A stretch of 5,332 nt of DNA from DATAYF01 sp036272735. GTDB taxonomy: Bacteria > Chloroflexota > Ktedonobacteria > Ktedonobacterales > Ktedonobacteraceae. The position numbers were made by a program, and so were the translations under genes. The stretch is from the NCBI GenBank assembly GCA_036272735.1, contig DATAYF010000370.1, forward strand, positions 1 through 5,332, written 5' to 3'. Under the pieces are notes generated by a model. It was not told where the DNA came from and ran no database searches. It saw only the letters and a list, made by a program, of their open reading frames with translations. Numbering within the stretch: the first letter of the stretch is position 1; each line of letters opens with the position of its first letter. Of the stretch, positions 4,967 to 5,332 are shown piece after piece.

Positions 4967-5332
4967 GTGAAGAGCGATGGCTTGATCACTATAGCAAGCA
5001 GATACAGAGTTGGCGAGACACTTGATCGATTGACCGCCGCCATTACCTCAGCGGGTTTGCTCGTCTTTGCTCGGATCGATCATGCTGGCAACGCTAAAGA
5101 AGTTGGCCTAGAACTTCGTCCGACGGAATTGCTTATCTTCGGTCACCCTAAGGGCGGTACTCCCCTCATGCAGGACAAGCAAACGGCCGGGATTGATCTT
5201 CCTGTTAAGGCCCTGGTCTGGGAAGATGAGGAGGGGAGAGTGTGGCTGACCTACAATGAGGCGGCTTGGCTTGCCACCCGGCACGCATTGGGAGCTAGCA
5301 GCAAGCACGCCATCGAGGCAATCGAAGCTGGT
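4967..5332 (+). CDS. DUF302 domain-containing protein (3' end beyond window)
   Basis: The first 122 codons are present, open to the window end. The translation follows the DUF302 family closely: GLITIASRY (5-13), GETLDRLTAAI (16-26), FARIDHAG (34-41), LRPTELLIFGHPKGGTPLMQ (50-69), AGIDLPVKALVWED (74-87) and VWLTYNEA (92-99). DUF302 proteins are small alpha/beta proteins of unknown biochemical role, found alone or fused to other domains; standalone members are about this long, so only the tail should be missing. The GTG start is supported by AGGAGGG (4955-4961), 5 nt upstream; an alternative frame 4843-5025 that overlaps it lacks such a site and any similarity. It lies 166 nt after the broken HEAT gene with its own candidate promoter, so a functional link between them is not implied. 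Confidence 0.9.
   Translation, partial: MKSDGLITIASRYRVGETLDRLTAAITSAGLLVFARIDHAGNAKEVGLELRPTELLIFGHPKGGTPLMQDKQTAGIDLPVKALVWEDEEGRVWLTYNEAAWLATRHALGASSKHAIEAIEAG

Noticed and set aside
4843..5025. 60-codon plus-strand frame overlapping the DUF302 start
   Set aside because: It has no ribosome binding site and no similarity, and it conflicts with the DUF302 frame, which has a strong AGGAGGG and matches its family throughout.

Overview
The window looks like accessory or intergenic-rich DNA from a moderately GC-rich free-living bacterium. The mix of a CocE-type hydrolase, an SDR, a cysteine-free MerR regulator, a HEAT-repeat protein and a DUF302 protein, with strong GGAGG-type ribosome binding sites and a roomy layout, would fit a soil Chloroflexota (Ktedonobacteria-like). 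That placement is inferred from gene content only. No rRNA, tRNA, CRISPR array or intact insertion sequence is visible.

Layout. Positions 1-452 hold no convincing gene. They contain a 24-bp imperfect inverted repeat (155-178 / 329-352) and a hairpin followed by a short T run. A leftward operon occupies 453-3306: first an NAD(P)-dependent short-chain dehydrogenase/reductase (3306-2416), then a 226-nt gap with a small ORF of doubtful status, then a CocE/NonD serine hydrolase (2189-453). A MerR-family regulator (3453-3854) is divergent to it. The 146-nt intergenic region between them carries a perfect 8-bp dyad (arms ACTATAGA / TCTATAGT, 6-bp centre). The dyad lies inside a leftward promoter whose -35 and -10 are 20 bp apart, the arrangement on which MerR activators act by DNA distortion. 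The simplest reading is a self-contained regulated module: a small organic or reactive effector, not a thiol-bound metal, is sensed by the MerR protein, which switches on an oxidoreductase and an esterase/amidase.

Rightward of the regulator, 3855-4241 has no recognisable gene. Next comes a broken HEAT-repeat gene (about 4242-4800). Its repeats keep an exact 93-bp period except for one unit shortened by 38 bp, which causes a frameshift. At the right edge is the start of a DUF302-domain gene (4967 onward), cut off by the window end.

The regulator-operator-SDR-hydrolase module is the best functional unit here. Its parts belong to known families. The specific combination, the effector and the substrate cannot be identified from sequence alone. 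I see no evidence for a wholly new system type.
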